From Neptuniibacter victor (GTDB taxonomy: Bacteria; Pseudomonadota; Gammaproteobacteria; Pseudomonadales; Balneatricaceae), in the NCBI GenBank assembly GCA_027943745.1, contig AP025763.1, forward strand, positions 3,286,001 through 3,350,000: a DNA stretch of 64,000 bases. Reading direction: 5' to 3'. The position numbers and the translations under genes were made by a program. The notes under the pieces were generated by a model. It searched no databases. It was not told where the DNA came from and saw only the letters and a list, made by a program, of their open reading frames with translations. Positions within the stretch are counted from its first letter, which is position 1, and each line of letters starts with the position of its first letter. Shown piece after piece: positions 36,228-51,010 of the stretch.

Positions 36228-38183
36228 TTGACCATAAGCAGAGCGGATATCATATGGAGAAGTGCTACTCCATTTTCCAACCAATATAATGACGCATACT
36301 TTAACACAATCGATGGCCTCAATGAGAGCCTACATGTTTTTTTAGAACCTAATAACGTTGATAGGGGCTCATCGATTTTTGACAAAACACTCATTATAGC
36401 TGAAACCGGCTTCGGCTCAGGTTTGAATTTTTTTCAAACAATTAAAACACGCGCACACTCACACACGAAAATGACATGGCTTCACTACATCGCAGCTGAA
36501 AAACATCCCATTTCATCTTCTGATTTTCAAAAAATACTGTCAAAACTCAAAAAAAACCTAACTAATCAGTCACTTGTAATCAATCAATATCCGGAAACCC
36601 CTTACGGTTTTCACAGACTTATATTCCCTGATATATCAACATCGCTTACTCTTCTTTTTGGTGACGCCACTGAGTGCTATTCGCAGCTACTCGCAAACGT
36701 AGACATCTGGTACTTAGATGGCTTTTCCCCTTCAAAAAACCCAGAAATGTGGAGCCCTGAACTATTTCGCGAAATAGCTCGTCTTAGCAAACCTGGCACA
36801 ACCTTTTCCACTTTCACTTCTGCAAGCAAAGTTCGTAAAGGATTAGAAGCAGTTGGCTTTGAAGTTAGAAAGCAGCCTGGTTTTGGCAAAAAGAGAGAGA
36901 TGTCTCTTGGCACTTTCACTAAAGACAAGACACCAATAGAAAGCGACAAACCCTGGTTCGGCATCCCTGAAACAGACACGCCTGAGGCAGTGACTATTAT
37001 AGGAGGAGGTTTGGCTGGCTGCTCAACAGCACATTCTTTAGCCCAACGCGGTGTCAAAGTGACCATCATTGAGAAAGCGCAACGGTTAGCATCTGGTGGA
37101 TCGGGAAATCGACAGGGCGCTTTATACGCGAAACTTCCGATCAGCCCGACTAAACAGGGCGAATTACACCTATCTGGTTTTTTATATAGCGTTAATTTTC
37201 TTAAGCAGCTCGACCCTCAACAAACACTGTGGTCTCAATGCGGCGTGGCTCAACTGGCAACCTCTGACAAAGAGCGATCGAGACAACAGCAGATGCTAGA
37301 CAACGGCCATTACCCGAGCACGCTCGTTCAGCACAAAACAGCGCTAGAGCTATCCGACATTGCCGATTCAACCATAAAACATGATGGTCTATTTTTTCCT
37401 GATGCCGGATGGGTATCACCCATCGACCTGTGCAATACCCTTACATCACACCCGAATATCGAGGTTATCCAGGCACAGGTTTCAGATCTAAATTTCAGCA
37501 ATGGGTGCTGGGCTCTCACCAGCAACGATGGGGATATGCACCATTGCAGCCATATTGTTCTCTGCAATGCTGAACTTGCCAACCAATTTCAAGAAACGGC
37601 CCACCTTCCGCTGAAAGCAATCAGAGGACAAGTATCTATCACCCCTCCTAGCGCTAGCACATCGCCACTAAACACGGTTATCTGTGGTGACGGATATATT
37701 TCACCCGCTCTCAACAAGCGATTTTGCTTTGGTGCAACCTTTGATCTAAAAGGGCAAAATCTTGATATCACTGCAACAGATCATCAAAAAAACTTAGATA
37801 AATTAGCGCACGCGCTTCCCAGTATTCATAAGGAGTTAATGGAAAAAGAGATCACACTTGAAGGACGCGCAGCCTTTCGTTGCAGTACGCCTGATTACAT
37901 GCCCGTCGTCGGTGCAGCCCCCGTTTACGAACACTTTATCGATAACTACAGCAAGCTGAGACAAGATAAAAATTGGCGGTTTGATGATGCAAAAGCCAAA
38001 CACCACCCCAACTTATTTATCAACACGGGTCATGGCTCCAAAGGCTTGATCACCTGCCCTATCTCAGCAGAGCTGCTCGCATCAATGCTGTGTAATGAAC
38101 CTTTGCCTTTACCCAAGGATCTAATAGATGCCATTAATCCATCACGATTTATTATTAAGAACTTGATAAAACAGGCGATATAA
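36228..38183 (+). CDS. mnmC: Bifunctional tRNA 5-methylaminomethyl-2-thiouridine biosynthesis protein MnmC
   Basis: Makes the last two steps of mnm5s2U34 in tRNA. Residues 1-240 are the MnmD methyltransferase (ETGFGSGLNFFQT near 64-76, WYLDGFSPSKNPEMW near 161-175); from about 262 the FAD-dependent oxidase MnmC1 follows (TIIGGGLAGCSTAHSLA near 260-276, INTGHGSKGL near 608). 651 residues. Start is TTG with AAGGAG 12-16 bases upstream. It marks the right edge of the glycan island and is divergent from gmd. Confidence 0.94.
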   Translation: MTISRADIIWRSATPFSNQYNDAYFNTIDGLNESLHVFLEPNNVDRGSSIFDKTLIIAETGFGSGLNFFQTIKTRAHSHTKMTWLHYIAAEKHPISSSDFQKILSKLKKNLTNQSLVINQYPETPYGFHRLIFPDISTSLTLLFGDATECYSQLLANVDIWYLDGFSPSKNPEMWSPELFREIARLSKPGTTFSTFTSASKVRKGLEAVGFEVRKQPGFGKKREMSLGTFTKDKTPIESDKPWFGIPETDTPEAVTIIGGGLAGCSTAHSLAQRGVKVTIIEKAQRLASGGSGNRQGALYAKLPISPTKQGELHLSGFLYSVNFLKQLDPQQTLWSQCGVAQLATSDKERSRQQQMLDNGHYPSTLVQHKTALELSDIADSTIKHDGLFFPDAGWVSPIDLCNTLTSHPNIEVIQAQVSDLNFSNGCWALTSNDGDMHHCSHIVLCNAELANQFQETAHLPLKAIRGQVSITPPSASTSPLNTVICGDGYISPALNKRFCFGATFDLKGQNLDITATDHQKNLDKLAHALPSIHKELMEKEITLEGRAAFRCSTPDYMPVVGAAPVYEHFIDNYSKLRQDKNWRFDDAKAKHHPNLFINTGHGSKGLITCPISAELLASMLCNEPLPLPKDLIDAINPSRFIIKNLIKQAI

Positions 38184-38259
38184 AGATATAGGGCTCTATT
38201 GCATTAAGAGCAAGGCCAACATTATAGTATCGAAATAGTATTAAAACCCTGGAGCGATC

Positions 38260-38901
38260 ATGTCTTTATATGTATACGATCACGGCTATCGCATCAAGAC
38301 CCCTAAGGAATCTCTGTTTCCAAAGCAGGGGGTTAATTCGCTCCTAAAAAGCCGTCACTCTCATCGCAGCGCAGACACTGAAGACAGACTTCATGCAGAT
38401 GGTGAAAAGTTTGTCATTCCCGGCCCAGATAAACCAGTCGTCAACAAAGATGCCGCTACCCAGGCTTACACAGCTCACGAAGCAGAAAGCACAGACAAAA
38501 ATGAAAGTGCGCAATTAACCGTCTCTAGCATTATGGTAGCGCCGGTCCATACGATCCAACCGAACACAACGGTTAGCGCCGCATGGAAAAGAATGATTAC
38601 GCTTGAGATAAGCCACTTAATTGTTACTGAAGACGACAACCGACCGCTTGGGCTTTTATCGAAAAAAGATCTACTTGAAGCAGGGCCCGATTCTATTACC
38701 CCAATCAATACGATTTATTCTAAAACGCTAATTGCAGCAACACCTGAAACCATGGTGCAAGATGTTGCCGTCAATTTTATTGAGAACGATATCAACTCGA
38801 TCCCTGTTGTTGATAAAGAAGATAAAGTCGTCGGTATCGTCTGCCGCACAGACCTACTCCGTTTGCTTGTCAGCGGCCCCCATCTGGAGCGCTGGGTTTA
38901 A
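38260..38901 (+). CDS. Protein with tandem CBS domains
   Basis: 213 residues. An unstructured N-terminal part (1-85) is followed by two CBS domains: VSSIMVAPVHTIQPNTTV to LGLLSKKDLLEAG (about 87-147) and SKTLIAATPETMVQ to VGIVCRTDLLRLL (about 158-207). Such pairs bind adenine nucleotides and act as sensors or multimerisation modules, but no effector domain is present. It overlaps the convergent DUF4126 gene by 32 bases. Confidence 0.85.
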   Translation: MSLYVYDHGYRIKTPKESLFPKQGVNSLLKSRHSHRSADTEDRLHADGEKFVIPGPDKPVVNKDAATQAYTAHEAESTDKNESAQLTVSSIMVAPVHTIQPNTTVSAAWKRMITLEISHLIVTEDDNRPLGLLSKKDLLEAGPDSITPINTIYSKTLIAATPETMVQDVAVNFIENDINSIPVVDKEDKVVGIVCRTDLLRLLVSGPHLERWV

Positions 38902-39547
38902 CCCGTTCCGGCGGCAAGGCACTGTCCTTTTCTGGTTCTTTCCCTCCGCCAAATAAGCCCGCAATAAAGCGAAAGACCTTCTTAATCCCACGCCATATTT
39001 TTGGCAACAACCATATCAACAATAGAATAAATACAACCAAGCCCACTAAGAACCAAATTGGGTGATTCAGTGCGGCCCAAAGGCCACCGAGGACAAGTAA
39101 GTCTTCACTAATGGATGCGGTCCAGTTGGTCACTGGTTCAGGGGAGGTATTAATAAGAACTCGACTACCCGCTTTAGCTGCATGACTACCTGCAGCAAGA
39201 GAACCGCCGACTAACGCTGCAGCTAACCCAACAGCGGGGGTCATATCCCCAACAGTACCCGCAGCTAAAGCCGCGCCCGCAGGTATTCGAATGAATGTAT
39301 GAAGTGTATCCCAACCGGTATCTACGCCGGGAATCTTATCCGCAAAGAACTCGATAAAATACATTGAGCCCGCGGCCATCAGCACTAACGGATCACCAAC
39401 GACTTGTAGCTCTTCAGGTAGGGTAATATGCCCCATATTATTGAGCATCCCAAGCATAAGAACCGTAGCATACAAATTAATGCCACTCGCCCACCCCACT
39501 CCCATGGTCAAAGCGACTAAACTAATTATCTGTTCTAGCTGATCCAT
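38870..39547 (-). CDS. DUF4126 membrane protein
   Basis: 225 residues with several hydrophobic, Gly/Ala-rich segments: TMGVGWASGINLYATVLMLG near 14-33 and PAGAALAAGTVGDMTPAVGLAAALVG near 90-115, plus a C-terminal helix near 165-185. This matches the DUF4126 family. Function unknown. The last residues overlap the CBS gene on the other strand. Confidence 0.82.
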   Translation of the reverse strand: MDQLEQIISLVALTMGVGWASGINLYATVLMLGMLNNMGHITLPEELQVVGDPLVLMAAGSMYFIEFFADKIPGVDTGWDTLHTFIRIPAGAALAAGTVGDMTPAVGLAAALVGGSLAAGSHAAKAGSRVLINTSPEPVTNWTASISEDLLVLGGLWAALNHPIWFLVGLVVFILLLIWLLPKIWRGIKKVFRFIAGLFGGGKEPEKDSALPPERVKPSAPDGGR

Positions 39548-39606
39548 TTAGCGTACCTCATATCCAATTGCAGCCCACCATACCTTGGATAAAAAGCGGG
39601 CTCTAT

Positions 39607-39819
39607 TTACAACATATCTTTACTTACTATATTGCAAAGGCCTTTACTCTCGCTGAACAATATAACGGCTTCGCCGGAGGTAAGTTTACTTCTCACCTGC
39701 TCTACCTTACTCGCGAGAGAGATCTCTTGATTGCCGTAATCCGTTCCATCACGACTCACAAACTCTTCTATCAAGGCCGTTAAAGTATCACTGTTCAACT
39801 GATCAGGAGGAATAATCAA
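39607..39819 (-). CDS. yheU: UPF0270 (YheU-like) protein
   Basis: I start at a TTG that gives MIIPPDQLNSDTL, matching the E. coli YheU N-terminus (MLIPWQDLSPETL), with AAGGAA nine bases upstream. An in-frame start 69 bases further up is possible but adds a leader not found in the family. The remaining sequence IEEFVSRDGTDYG near 15-27 and GEAVILFSE are family hallmarks. 70 residues. Function unknown. Confidence 0.85.
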   Translation of the reverse strand: MIIPPDQLNSDTLTALIEEFVSRDGTDYGNQEISLASKVEQVRSKLTSGEAVILFSESKGLCNIVSKDML

Positions 39820-39899
39820 ATGTACCCGTTCCTTATATAATGACTCGCGTTGACCACTAAGGTGTTCTGCTGCTAAAGCAACAATCAATCGACCAACAC

Positions 39900-42502
<2,603 letters not shown>

Positions 42503-42529
42503 CTATTAGATAAGGAAGGAAAACGCGGC

Positions 42530-44554
<2,025 letters not shown>

Positions 44555-44619
44555 GTGTCTAGTCGCGCCCCTTTCTCTTGTTATTATCTATTTTCAATAC
44601 AACTATAAAAGAGCCAGTA

Positions 44620-45867
44620 TTATTCGACAACCTTATCGATCACTAAGCTAAGAGGAAGTGACCCTCCTCTCACCTCAACTGGCGTAATTATACCGTATAA
44701 ATCACCTTTACTGGCTTGAGGCTGACCCGACAAAGAGATCCGCGCCGATACCTCAACAACAGGCACAGAAGATAGCTTTGCCTGTGGACTCATTGCCATC
44801 GAATCATCCAAAGTAACATTAGCGGGAAGATCAGCCACACTCAATTTAACCGCAGCGAGTGGCATTCTGCCGCCAACCTCACGCGCAAAAACAAAAACAA
44901 CTTGCTCAGGTTTCACCTGTTGCTTCATTTCAGCACTTATATCAACTTTCATACTGATAGATGCAATTTGCAGTTCCGGGATTTCGGGAACATTCTTGCC
45001 TTGCGCCACCAACTGATCGCGGGCCTTTTTGACACCTGATCGAAGGGATTCCGCTGTTTGACCATCTGCATTTCTTAGGGCGGTAAGCCAATGCTCTAAC
45101 GCAGCCTCATAGTTTTGATTTTCATATGCATCAATCCCTAACAAACCAAGAACTGTAATTTCTAAGGGTTCAATCGCCAGCGTCTTGTCGATCTGCTGCC
45201 TGACTTCTGGGGTTATTTTACTGCCATTAGTAAAGAACAAAGCTTGTGCATACTGTCCGCTAACGCTGGCATACTGAGGCGCATCATCAGGCAAAATTGA
45301 AAGAATCTGTTTAAAACCTTGCGCACCTTCTTCATAACGCCCCTGATTCATATAGGTAGTCGACAACAAAAACCAACCTTCAGGGTTATCCGGATTCATT
45401 TCTAGCTCTTTTTCGAGCTGAGCTAACGCCTGCTCCAGTGTCGGCTTTTGTCCATTAAACGGATCTGCCGGCTGCGCCAACGCGACCTCTAGATCCGCAG
45501 AGCGACCCATAACAGAATACAGACCGATACCTGATACCGGCACAAGCATCGCCATGATCGTTACCGTTACTAATGCCTGCGTTGTTAGCTGCAAACTCCC
45601 AGACTTTCGCGTTTCTACTTCCACGTCGGTCAACAGATTACGTTCTAACTCGGTTTTAAGCGTATCAAAATCACTCTCTTCCAAATTACCCGCAGCTTTT
45701 TCTTGCTCTAATTCCGACAAGCGCTCGCGAAATATCTCAATATTTTGCTCTTTCCGATCTTCTGCTGTTTCTATTTGAACCATGCGTTTAGCACGAACAA
45801 AAGGTAAAAAGACAAATGCGACAGCTAATAATGTTAAAAACGCTATCCCAACCCACAACTCAATCAT
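44620..45867 (-). CDS. ccmI: Cytochrome c maturation protein CcmI
   Basis: Apocytochrome chaperone of the heme-ligation module. 415 residues: an N-terminal membrane segment (IAFLTLLAVAFVFLPFVRA near 8-26), a cytoplasmic heptad-rich loop, a second membrane segment (VTVTIMAMLVPVSGIGLY near 100-117), then TPR repeats (NPDNPEGWFLLSTTYMNQGR near 157-176) and a C-terminal beta-rich part (PVEVSARIS...). Overlaps ccmH by four bases. Confidence 0.9.
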   Translation of the reverse strand: MIELWVGIAFLTLLAVAFVFLPFVRAKRMVQIETAEDRKEQNIEIFRERLSELEQEKAAGNLEESDFDTLKTELERNLLTDVEVETRKSGSLQLTTQALVTVTIMAMLVPVSGIGLYSVMGRSADLEVALAQPADPFNGQKPTLEQALAQLEKELEMNPDNPEGWFLLSTTYMNQGRYEEGAQGFKQILSILPDDAPQYASVSGQYAQALFFTNGSKITPEVRQQIDKTLAIEPLEITVLGLLGIDAYENQNYEAALEHWLTALRNADGQTAESLRSGVKKARDQLVAQGKNVPEIPELQIASISMKVDISAEMKQQVKPEQVVFVFAREVGGRMPLAAVKLSVADLPANVTLDDSMAMSPQAKLSSVPVVEVSARISLSGQPQASKGDLYGIITPVEVRGGSLPLSLVIDKVVE

Positions 45868-46355
45868 TTATTTTTACCTGTATCTAAAAGATCTTTCAGT
45901 CGCTCAGATTCATCCGAACTAAGATGCGTTTCATCATTACTCTCTGAACTCACTTCAGAAGTCGTCGTATTACGCTTACGCTTCTTGGAAACCATCAGAA
46001 CAACAATAATACCAATCACAACAAGCCCAAAAGGGCCATACCATAATACATAGGTGGCTTTATTTACCGGTGGTCGGTACAAAACAAACTCGCCGTAACG
46101 CGCAACCATAAAATCAACGATTTCACTGTCATCATTCCCCTCCTGAAGCATTTTATAAACTTCATTCCTGAGATCGGAAGCAATCGGAGAGTTGGAATCC
46201 TGTAAGTTTTGGTTCTGACACTTTGGGCAACGAAGCTCGAACGTCAATTGCTTAAAACGTTCTCGGGTTGCGTCATCCTTAAATTCATATGTATCAATTG
46301 CAGACCAAACGGAAACCGGAAGGATCAACAAAAAAACTGCGATAAAATATCTCAT
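45864..46355 (-). CDS. ccmH: Cytochrome c-type biogenesis protein CcmH (CcmL)
   Basis: Periplasmic thiol-oxidoreductase that reduces apocytochrome CXXCH. Signal peptide about 1-19, then the LRCPKCQNQN motif with Cys43 and Cys46, and a C-terminal anchor (LWYGPFGLVVIGIIVVLMVSK near 109-129). 163 residues, single-domain form. Overlaps ccmG and ccmI by four bases each. Confidence 0.95.
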   Translation of the reverse strand: MRYFIAVFLLILPVSVWSAIDTYEFKDDATRERFKQLTFELRCPKCQNQNLQDSNSPIASDLRNEVYKMLQEGNDDSEIVDFMVARYGEFVLYRPPVNKATYVLWYGPFGLVVIGIIVVLMVSKKRKRNTTTSEVSSESNDETHLSSDESERLKDLLDTGKNK

Positions 46356-46903
46356 TGAGCCAACACCTTATTGCCACTCTTAAGCTGATCGATAATTCCT
46401 TTTAACTGCCCCCAGACTTTTTCATCAACAACGCCAACATGCTTATAACGAATAATGCCTTCAGCATCGATAACATACGTTTCTGGGGCACCATAGACGC
46501 CAAGATCGAGTCCTAAACTACCTTCATTATCAAACACATTAAGCGCATAAGGATTAAGATACTTCTTCAACCAAATATCCGCTTTTTGTCGATCATCTTT
46601 ATAGTTAATGCCTATAACTTTGTAGCCCTCGGCCTTAATCCGATTAAGTTGTGCGTGCTCTTGTTTACAAGAGGGGCACCAAGTAGCCCAAACATTCACC
46701 AACGCCGGCTCACCTTTAAAATCAGCTTCTGTTAATTGCCGTTCAGGATCAGACAAAGCACTTAACTGAAAAGCAGGCAGTGGCTTATTCAATAGCGCTG
46801 ACGGCAACTCAGTTGGATCTAATTGCAGTCCTTTCCATAAAAAAACGCCAATCCCAACAAAAATAACTAACGGGACAAAAAGAATAAATCTACGCACAAA
46901 CAC
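46352..46903 (-). CDS. ccmG: Thiol:disulfide interchange protein CcmG/DsbE
   Basis: Membrane-anchored periplasmic thioredoxin-like reductant for cytochrome c maturation. Anchor near 8-24; active site WATWCPSCKQE with Cys76 and Cys79; GVYGAPETYVID near 130-142 with the cis-Pro region. 183 residues, normal size. Confidence 0.95.
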   Translation of the reverse strand: MFVRRFILFVPLVIFVGIGVFLWKGLQLDPTELPSALLNKPLPAFQLSALSDPERQLTEADFKGEPALVNVWATWCPSCKQEHAQLNRIKAEGYKVIGINYKDDRQKADIWLKKYLNPYALNVFDNEGSLGLDLGVYGAPETYVIDAEGIIRYKHVGVVDEKVWGQLKGIIDQLKSGNKVLAQ

Positions 46904-46921
46904 TCTCCAAAAAAACAGTAA

Positions 46922-48877
46922 CTAAGCAGTTTTTATTTCACGCTTTGCTTGTTTGCGATACCGAGGATCTGTCGCTGCCAGCAACCCACCAAATGTCATT
47001 AATAAGCCGCCTAACCACAGCCAACGGACAAATGGTTTATGCTGAATACGCACAGCCCAAGCGCCACCCTCTAGAGGCTCACCTAGCGCGACATAAAGAT
47101 CTCTTGTTAACCCAGGATCAATATCAGCTTCAGTCATAACATTGCCACGCGCTGTATAATGACGTTTTTCTGGATGTAATGCGCCATAAGGCTTGCCATC
47201 CTTCAACACACGAATCTGAGCTTGATCCGCCGTGTAGTTTGGACCTTTCACCTCCCGAGCACCATCAAAGACAAACTCGTATTGCTTGAAGCTTAAGCGG
47301 TCCCCGGGCGCCATTCTCAAGTCGCGCTCCTCGTTATAAACGGAAACAAGTGTCATCCCTACAACCGTAACAGCAACGCCTATGTGGGCTAGGACCATCG
47401 CATAATAACTCCGGGACAGTCCTCTCAAACCTTTAACTATACTGGTTTTATGCGCTACCTTATTCCAAATATCCTTAAAGGAAACTAAGAAAATCCAGAA
47501 AACGAGTACCATCCCCAGAGTGACACTCCAATCGAACTCATCACCGTAAATCACAGAGAAACTAGCACCCAAAACAAGGCTCAATACCAGAGGTATCCAC
47601 AGCTGTTTACCGATAAAGCTTCCTTTAGTCTGACGCCATCGAGATACAATACCGACGCCCATTAAGCCAACTAAAACTGACATCAAAGGAATAAAAAGCG
47701 CATTAAAATAGGGAGGACCTACCGATAATTTCCCCATACCTAGTGCATCGATAAGCAGTGGATATAGGGTGCCTAGTAGCACCATAAGGGAAACAATAAC
47801 TAAAAGGATGTTGTTTCCTAAGAGAAAAGTTTCACGCGATAACAGTTCAAAACGAGACTCACTTTTCACATGTGCGGCTTTTATTGCATATAGCAATAGC
47901 GAGCCACCGATCGTAATCGCCAACAAGGCTAATAGGAAGTAGCCACGTTCGGGGTCAGTAGCGAACGCATGAACCGATGTAAGCACCCCTGAACGAACGA
48001 GGAAGGCTCCCAACAAACTCAACGAAAACGTAAAGATCGCTAACAGAACCGTCCAGCTTTTAAATACACCACGCTTCTCTGTCACCGCTAAACTATGAAC
48101 TAGCGCGGTACCAACGAGCCAAGGCATAAACGATGCATTCTCTACCGGATCCCAGAACCACCAGCCACCCCAGCCGAGTTCGTAATACGCCCACCAGCTT
48201 CCTAGCGCGATACCCAGCGTTAAAAACGCCCATGCAACCACCGTCCAAGGGCGAGACCAACGCGCCCATGCGGCATCTAAGCGGCCACTTAACAAAGCAG
48301 CGATAGCAAAAGCAAAAGCAACAGAGAAACCCACGTATCCCATATAGAGCATTGGCGGGTGAATAATAAGTCCAATATCTTGTAATAACGGGTTGAGGTC
48401 TCCGCCTTCTAGAGGAAAGCGTGGTAAGTGACGCTCAAAAGGACTTGAAGTCATCAACGTAAATAGAATAAAACCTACGCCAATGATCCCCATAACCCCG
48501 AGTACTCTTGCGACAATATCTTGCGGTAAGTTATCGCTTTTAATCGCAACCGCCCATGTCCAGCCACCAAGAATAACAACCCAAAGCAACAGAGAGCCTT
48601 CATGTCCGCCCCAAATAGCACTTACCTTGTAATAGACAGGTAGCGCTGTATTTGAATTGGTAGCAACATAAACCACGGAAAAATCATCGGTTACAAACGC
48701 ATAACCAAGACAGATTAAGCTCACCATCAGAAATGCAAACATACCGGTAGCCAGCGGACGCGCATAGCCCATCCACAGCGCATTCTTACTATAGGTTCCG
48801 GCAATAGGAACCACAGCAAGCAATGCTGACATGCATAGCGCTAAAATTAACGCATATTGACCTAACTCAGGAATCAT
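46922..48877 (-). CDS. ccmF: Heme lyase subunit CcmF
   Basis: Large inner-membrane protein that, with CcmH and CcmI, attaches heme to apocytochrome c. 651 residues with about 15 hydrophobic segments; the periplasmic WWD heme-handling motif is [18 protein letters not shown] near 232-249, and conserved His residues flank it ([15 protein letters not shown]). It overlaps the ccmE stop by four bases. Confidence 0.97.
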   Translation of the reverse strand: MIPELGQYALILALCMSALLAVVPIAGTYSKNALWMGYARPLATGMFAFLMVSLICLGYAFVTDDFSVVYVATNSNTALPVYYKVSAIWGGHEGSLLLWVVILGGWTWAVAIKSDNLPQDIVARVLGVMGIIGVGFILFTLMTSSPFERHLPRFPLEGGDLNPLLQDIGLIIHPPMLYMGYVGFSVAFAFAIAALLSGRLDAAWARWSRPWTVVAWAFLTLGIALGSWWAYYELGWGGWWFWDPVENASFMPWLVGTALVHSLAVTEKRGVFKSWTVLLAIFTFSLSLLGAFLVRSGVLTSVHAFATDPERGYFLLALLAITIGGSLLLYAIKAAHVKSESRFELLSRETFLLGNNILLVIVSLMVLLGTLYPLLIDALGMGKLSVGPPYFNALFIPLMSVLVGLMGVGIVSRWRQTKGSFIGKQLWIPLVLSLVLGASFSVIYGDEFDWSVTLGMVLVFWIFLVSFKDIWNKVAHKTSIVKGLRGLSRSYYAMVLAHIGVAVTVVGMTLVSVYNEERDLRMAPGDRLSFKQYEFVFDGAREVKGPNYTADQAQIRVLKDGKPYGALHPEKRHYTARGNVMTEADIDPGLTRDLYVALGEPLEGGAWAVRIQHKPFVRWLWLGGLLMTFGGLLAATDPRYRKQAKREIKTA

Positions 48878-49335
48878 TTGTTATAAACCTCACCTTCTGG
48901 CTTCGGCATATTTCCACTTTTTTCAAGCGCATCCGCTACTTCTGGTGGCATGTAGTTCTCATCATGCTTAGCCAACACTTCAGAAGCTTGCAGAACGTTA
49001 TTACTGTCGAGTTCCCCTTGCGCCACAATGCCCTGCCCCTCACGGAATAGATCAGGCAATATGCCATTGTAATGCACCATTACTTTTTCTTCGTAATCGG
49101 TCACTTCGAAAGTAACATTAAGACTATTCTGGTCACGAATAACGCTACCATCTACCACCATACCACCCGCACGAATTCGAGTATTCTTAGGTGCTTCACC
49201 CGCTGCAATTTGTGTAGGCGAGTAAAATAAATTAATGTTTTGACTAAGCGCAAACATAGTCAAGCCGACTGCGGCCCCAACACCAAAGACAATCAATAAA
49301 ACAATAATTAAACGTTGTTTGCGTTTAGGGTTCAT
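48874..49335 (-). CDS. ccmE: Heme chaperone CcmE
   Basis: Carries heme covalently on a His between CcmC and CcmF. 153 residues: N-terminal anchor ([19 protein letters not shown] near 10-28), OB-fold body and the heme-binding [10 protein letters not shown], His124, followed by the Tyr. The C-terminal tail is flexible. Starts within ATGA of the ccmD stop. Confidence 0.96.
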   Translation of the reverse strand: MNPKRKQRLIIVLLIVFGVGAAVGLTMFALSQNINLFYSPTQIAAGEAPKNTRIRAGGMVVDGSVIRDQNSLNVTFEVTDYEEKVMVHYNGILPDLFREGQGIVAQGELDSNNVLQASEVLAKHDENYMPPEVADALEKSGNMPKPEGEVYNK

Positions 49336-49511
49336 GAAGATTTTTTCTCCCTGCGCAAGCGGCGTGCAAGATCAGAGAATACTTTTCTCTTTTGCAGTAC
49401 CGGACTCACAATATTAATAACAACAATTAGCAAAGCGATGGCGTAACTCAACCATACATAGAATCCATGCCCACCCATCGCAATAAAATCTGAAAAGCTA
49501 TCAAAATTCAC
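49332..49511 (-). CDS. ccmD: Heme exporter protein CcmD (59 residues, GTG start)
   Basis: Short membrane protein that helps release holo-CcmE from CcmABC. It reads [20 protein letters not shown], one membrane helix ([18 protein letters not shown]) and a basic tail with [10 protein letters not shown]. [12 protein letters not shown] is the CcmD hallmark. It begins at a GTG with GTGAGG about 7 bases upstream, eleven bases after ccmC, and its TGA overlaps the ccmE ATG. Too short for most ORF cut-offs. Confidence 0.93.
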   Translation of the reverse strand: MNFDSFSDFIAMGGHGFYVWLSYAIALLIVVINIVSPVLQKRKVFSDLARRLRREKKSS

Positions 49512-49520
49512 AAATCAGCC

Positions 49521-50279
49521 TCACTGTTTACCCACTAATTCTTTAACCCAACTGGACCTTCGCTCACGAATTAAAATTTCATTTCGTGTTCTCATCATCA
49601 AAGACACAGCAAAGAAACAGTAAAAACCTATGACCATCACCAGTAATGGCATCCACATCTCAGGCGCCATTGCTGGCCGTTCGGTCAGTTTAAAAGTGGC
49701 CGGTTGGTGCAATGTATTCCACCAATCAACCGAATACTTAATAATAGGAATATTCACTAGCCCAACCAACGCCAAAACAGCTGCGGATTGAGCTGCAGTT
49801 GCCTCACTTTCAATCGCTGAATGCAAAGCAACCACACCTAGATAGAGAAAGAGGAGAATAAGCATAGAAGTAAGACGGGCATCCCATACCCACCAAGAGC
49901 CCCAAGTAGGTTTACCCCAAATCGCCCCGGTAGCAAGTGCCAGAATGGCCATGGTCGCTCCAATAGGCGCACAGGATTTAGCAACCATGTCGGCGACTTT
50001 CATTTTCCAAATCAAACCGATAGCACCTGCAACAGCCATTAACATGTAGCAAGATTGCGCTAATATCGCAGAAGGAACATGAATATAGATAATTCTAAAA
50101 CTATTGCCTTGTTGATAGTCGGCTGGCGCGTAAAGAAGTGCCCAGATGGTACCCACAACTAACGAAATCAAAGCAACTAGAGCAAATCCCGGGAGCAACT
50201 TACCCATAATGTCATAAGACCAGCGCGGCGAGGCTAGTTGATAAAACCACCGCGGCAACCACTTCTTTTTTTCACTCAT
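49521..50279 (-). CDS. ccmC: Heme exporter CcmC
   Basis: Inner-membrane protein that loads heme onto CcmE. 252 residues with six hydrophobic segments; the tryptophan-rich heme motif WGKPTWGSWWVWDARLTS near 127-144 lies between conserved His residues (YIHVPSA near 64-70 and ALHSAIESE near 158). Between ccmB and ccmD. Confidence 0.96.
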   Translation of the reverse strand: MSEKKKWLPRWFYQLASPRWSYDIMGKLLPGFALVALISLVVGTIWALLYAPADYQQGNSFRIIYIHVPSAILAQSCYMLMAVAGAIGLIWKMKVADMVAKSCAPIGATMAILALATGAIWGKPTWGSWWVWDARLTSMLILLFLYLGVVALHSAIESEATAAQSAAVLALVGLVNIPIIKYSVDWWNTLHQPATFKLTERPAMAPEMWMPLLVMVIGFYCFFAVSLMMRTRNEILIRERRSSWVKELVGKQ

Positions 50280-50290
50280 AACGACCTAAA

Positions 50291-51010
50291 TCATCCACTA
50301 ACAGAAATTCTTAATGCCGCGCTAATTGCAAGCGGAGCCATAACAAAACCTAAGGCTAACATCGCACCTAACAGCGCAAAAAAACCTGCCAAAGGCAGCC
50401 CCGTCACAGCAGCTTGCACTGCGCTGGTACCAAATATAAGTACCGGTATGTAAAGTGGCAGTACTAATAAAGAGATAAGCACGCCCCCTTTTCTAAGCCC
50501 TACCGTCAGCGCCGCACCAATGGCACCAATCAAACTCAAGGTTGGCGTTCCTAACAGCAAGCTCATCATCAAGCCTGACATACCTTCAGCTGGTAGAAAT
50601 AGCATCACGCCCAACAACGGAGCCAATAACGTTAACGGCAACCCACTCATCATCCAATGAGCCAGTACTTTAGCCAGCACCACAATAAACAGAGGTTGTG
50701 GGCTTAAGAGTGTCTGTTCAAGCGTGCCATCTTCGAAATCGGATCGAAACAAACTATCCATAGAGAGCAGCGTTGCCAGCAATGCTGCCACCCAAACAAC
50801 ACCTGGCGCGACTTCCGCTAAAAAATCTGGTTCAGGACTGACGCCTAACGGAAAAAGTGTCGCGACCATTAAAAAGAAGATCAATGGATTAAACAAATCG
50901 CTTTTTTTGCGATAAGCCAACATTAAATCCCGCTTCAGCACTGCCCAAAATAGGTTCAGAACAGATTCATCAGCCGACTTAGACTGTTCTTTTGTCACTA
51001 TCTGTTCCAT
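50291..51010 (-). CDS. ccmB: Heme exporter permease CcmB
   Basis: Membrane partner of the CcmA ATPase; 239 residues with about six membrane helices. LFWAVLKRDLMLAYRKKSDLFNPLIFF opens the protein, and DFEDGTLEQTLLSP near 92-105 is the conserved family motif. An upstream leader of 15-20 residues (MEQIVTKEQSKSADES) is longer than usual, so the start may be a little downstream. Overlaps ccmA by one base. Confidence 0.94.
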   Translation of the reverse strand: MEQIVTKEQSKSADESVLNLFWAVLKRDLMLAYRKKSDLFNPLIFFLMVATLFPLGVSPEPDFLAEVAPGVVWVAALLATLLSMDSLFRSDFEDGTLEQTLLSPQPLFIVVLAKVLAHWMMSGLPLTLLAPLLGVMLFLPAEGMSGLMMSLLLGTPTLSLIGAIGAALTVGLRKGGVLISLLVLPLYIPVLIFGTSAVQAAVTGLPLAGFFALLGAMLALGFVMAPLAISAALRISVSG

